From positions 1-43,842 of the forward strand of contig JAJXXA010000030.1 in NCBI GenBank assembly GCA_021781335.1: a stretch of DNA of 43,842 nucleotides, written 5' to 3'. Positions 42,674 through 43,842 of the stretch are shown here, piece after piece (within the stretch, counting starts at the first letter, position 1; every line of letters starts with the position of its first letter). Source of the DNA: Actinomycetes bacterium. Lineage in GTDB: Bacteria; Actinomycetota; Acidimicrobiia; Acidimicrobiales; RAAP-2. Made by a program: the position numbers and the translations under genes. A model generated the notes under the pieces. The model had not been told where the DNA came from. It did not search any database and worked only from the letters and a program-made list of their open reading frames with translations.

Positions 42674-43138
42674 GGTAGTCCTCCCGCAGCTCTCGTGTTC
42701 TGTCAACGTCAATTACGTTGAACAACGAGTCTGCTACTTCACCGACTCTAAGGGCGATCTTGCGAAGTCTGACAAACAACACGCGATTGTCACATTTGCC
42801 CTTGGCGCTTGTTACGCGCAGTTTGATGCACGAGAGTGGTCAAAGGACGGTGAGATTGCCTTGTGCGTTGATGATTGAAGAAATAACTGTTATTACTTAA
42901 ACAAGCAGACACGACCGTATGGTTTCCCTACAAAAGGAATAACAAGGAATTTCTCGGTGAAGTTAGTGGCGGACGCGGTTAGACCCCAAGAATCGAGTGG
43001 TCGTCAAGAGTCATTCGCCGTACGTTGAAGTGAAGCGAACTACACCGGTCGAGACGGTTCCTCTTCACGCCATGCTGCACTTATCGATACGGTGGGTATC
43101 TGCTCTTTGATTCATCACGGGCTGCGCTGGAGGCGAGT
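42674..43138. other. Largest intergenic region (465 bases), divergent promoters
   Basis: It lies between the minus-strand surface protein/sortase operon and the plus-strand LapA-domain gene. It contains the GGGAGG ribosome site of the surface gene (42680-42685), a perfect AATAAC-T-GTTATT palindrome (42882-42894), and an AT-rich centre (about 42870-42960). The GGAGG ribosome site of the LapA gene lies just before ATG 43139. I see no tRNA, no convincing riboswitch and no good ORF. Confidence 0.6.
42882..42894. promoter_or_regulatory. Candidate operator palindrome AATAAC-T-GTTATT
   Basis: A perfect 6-bp inverted repeat with a single central base in the AT-rich middle of the long intergenic region, about 210 bases upstream of the surface protein start. 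It could be a regulator site; no regulator is adjacent. Confidence 0.3.
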
Positions 43139-43486
43139 ATGAGTATTCCTGAACAAGAAGGATCACCCGAGCTTCCCTCGAATGACGAAGTCAATGAGGC
43201 CACGCCCAGTGAAGAGGTCGCCAGCAGCCATGTTCCCAGTACGCGCATCTCTCGTCTCTGGGTACGCAGCCTTCCGTCACTGATCGCACTTGTCGTTGTC
43301 TTGATATTGGTGGCGCAGAATAGGTCGCAAGTCACCGTGCGATTCTTCGCGGGCCATCTGCGTACGCCGCTCGCGGTCGCTCTCCTCGGAGCCATGGTCC
43401 TCGGTGCTCTCATGATGTTGGGTCTCGGATCGCTTCGGGTCTTGCAGTTGCGACGTCGCATAAGGCGCCAAGGTCGCTCGAGGTAG
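43139..43486 (+). CDS. LapA-domain (DUF1049) membrane protein
   Basis: A 115-residue protein with an acidic N-terminal half (residues 1-40) and two hydrophobic helices, LPSLIALVVVLILVAQN and PLAVALLGAMVLGALMMLGLGSL, separated by RSQVTVRFFAGHLRT. This V-A-Q-N ... V-x-V-x-F-F pattern is the LapA domain, linked in E. coli to lipopolysaccharide assembly (LapA); in a Gram-positive-type lineage its role is unclear. The C-terminus is strongly basic (RRRIRRQGRSR). GGAGG lies 5 bases before ATG 43139. Confidence 0.85.
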   Translation: MSIPEQEGSPELPSNDEVNEATPSEEVASSHVPSTRISRLWVRSLPSLIALVVVLILVAQNRSQVTVRFFAGHLRTPLAVALLGAMVLGALMMLGLGSLRVLQLRRRIRRQGRSR

Positions 43487-43554
43487 AGCGAGCGTCGAGT
43501 GCGCGTTGGCCAGCCGAGTCGTCTGGCGACCGTGCACCAAAAGGTTCAGTCGTG

Positions 43555-43564
43555 GTGTCGACAC
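43555..43564. other. Perfect 10-bp palindrome GTGTCGACAC in the LapA-ilvD gap
   Basis: Self-complementary decamer 70 bases before ilvD. It could be an operator half-site pair; there is nothing else to support it. Confidence 0.2.
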
Positions 43565-43622
43565 TGACCGTGTACACGATGGACATTCTTCTTGTGGATT
43601 ACGTACCCGCTGGAGTTTTTCA

Positions 43623-43628
43623 TAGACT
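43623..43628 (+). promoter_or_regulatory. Leaderless-type -10 element (TAGACT) of ilvD
   Basis: TAGACT, exactly 6 bases, ATG 43635; no ribosome site is present. Confidence 0.5.
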
Positions 43629-43634
43629 TTGCCT

Positions 43635-43842
43635 ATGACAACTCACCCGACTCCTCGAAGCACTGATGTCACCCTCGGAAAGGGTCGTGCGCCGGCGCGC
43701 GCGATGCTTCGAGCCATGGGCCTCGGCGATGACGACATGGTCAAACCGCAGATTGGAGTGGCCTCGAGTTGGAACGAGGTCACGCCCTGCAACCTTCCTC
43801 TTGATCGTTTGGCCAAGAGAGCGAAGGTAGCGGTACATGACG
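43635..43842 (+). CDS. ilvD: Dihydroxy-acid dehydratase, N-terminal part (partial)
   Basis: The gene runs off the right edge after 69 codons. The visible part has [19 protein letters not shown] and [21 protein letters not shown], the conserved N-terminal block of IlvD, with the first Fe-S cluster cysteine in TPCN. The enzyme dehydrates dihydroxy acids to 2-oxo acids in valine, leucine and isoleucine synthesis. ATG 43635 has a TAGACT -10 element 6 bases upstream and no ribosome site, so a leaderless mRNA is likely. Position after gatCAB is common in actinobacteria (from memory). Confidence 0.93.
   Translation, partial: MTTHPTPRSTDVTLGKGRAPARAMLRAMGLGDDDMVKPQIGVASSWNEVTPCNLPLDRLAKRAKVAVHD

Noticed and set aside
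42674-42900. Cyclic-di-GMP riboswitch-like segment (minus strand, ACGCACAAGGCAA)
   Set aside because: One short match to the start of the GEMM consensus, but the second conserved segment (GACGCAAAGCCUCCGG-like) and the helices are not found.
42718-42900. 60-aa plus-strand ORF in the long intergenic region
   Set aside because: No ribosome site or -10 at the right distance and unremarkable composition. It covers the presumed promoter of the surface protein gene.

Overview
This window reads as a compact, moderately high-GC chromosome segment from an actinobacterium (Actinomycetota), most likely of the class Acidimicrobiia. That placement is inference. It rests on the iscS-mnmA-ligA ... gatCAB ... 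ilvD order, a DUF5522 protein, a class F sortase, a type-2 (actinobacterial/eukaryote-like) IleRS, many GTG starts and many apparently leaderless genes. No rRNA, tRNA, CRISPR array, insertion sequence, prophage or plasmid gene was recognised. Nearly every base is coding; the only gene-free stretch over 300 bases is about 42674-43138.

Layout. 1-6.1 kb: tail of a probable phosphoribosyltransferase, an NCS1 nucleobase permease, a secreted DUF5666 protein, an orphan Tat-exported family 5 solute-binding protein and an MFS exporter. 6.1-9.2 kb: a CadD-like transporter divergent from a PLP-dependent threonine/serine dehydratase, then two poorly characterised envelope proteins. 9.2-15.4 kb: an amine/polyamine catabolic cluster. 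A translationally coupled minus-strand operon (Lrp/AsnC regulator, class III aminotransferase, PuuB-like FAD oxidoreductase) is divergent from an aminoaldehyde dehydrogenase followed by alanine dehydrogenase. If the aminotransferase uses pyruvate, alanine dehydrogenase would regenerate it and release ammonia. 15.5-20.9 kb: DHA2 transporter, DUF5522 protein, quinone oxidoreductase, glutathione peroxidase, two GNAT acetyltransferases and an HxpB-like phosphatase. 20.9-28 kb: ileS, a MarR/YceI divergent pair with a well-defined promoter/operator region, a 42-aa membrane protein, an MFS transporter and a succinate-semialdehyde dehydrogenase.

28-43.8 kb: a housekeeping block: iscS, mnmA (tRNA 2-thiolation), ligA, a PASTA-domain protein kinase homologue that has lost its catalytic motifs (predicted pseudokinase), a small Cys-rich HIT-like protein coupled to it, an SDR/MFS pair, an esterase, gatCAB (indirect Asn/Gln-tRNA charging), a class F sortase overlapping a DUF3494 (ice-binding-like) surface protein with a PGTG-type sorting signal, a LapA-domain membrane protein and the start of ilvD.

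The most interesting items are the pseudokinase-PASTA receptor with its coupled small protein, the private sortase/DUF3494 pair, the recurrent TANNNT-N6-8-RTG leaderless start signal, convergent genes that share or abut stop codons, and an IleRS whose HIGH motif is in the swapped GXHH form. None of these is demonstrated as a new system; they are leads from sequence reading only.
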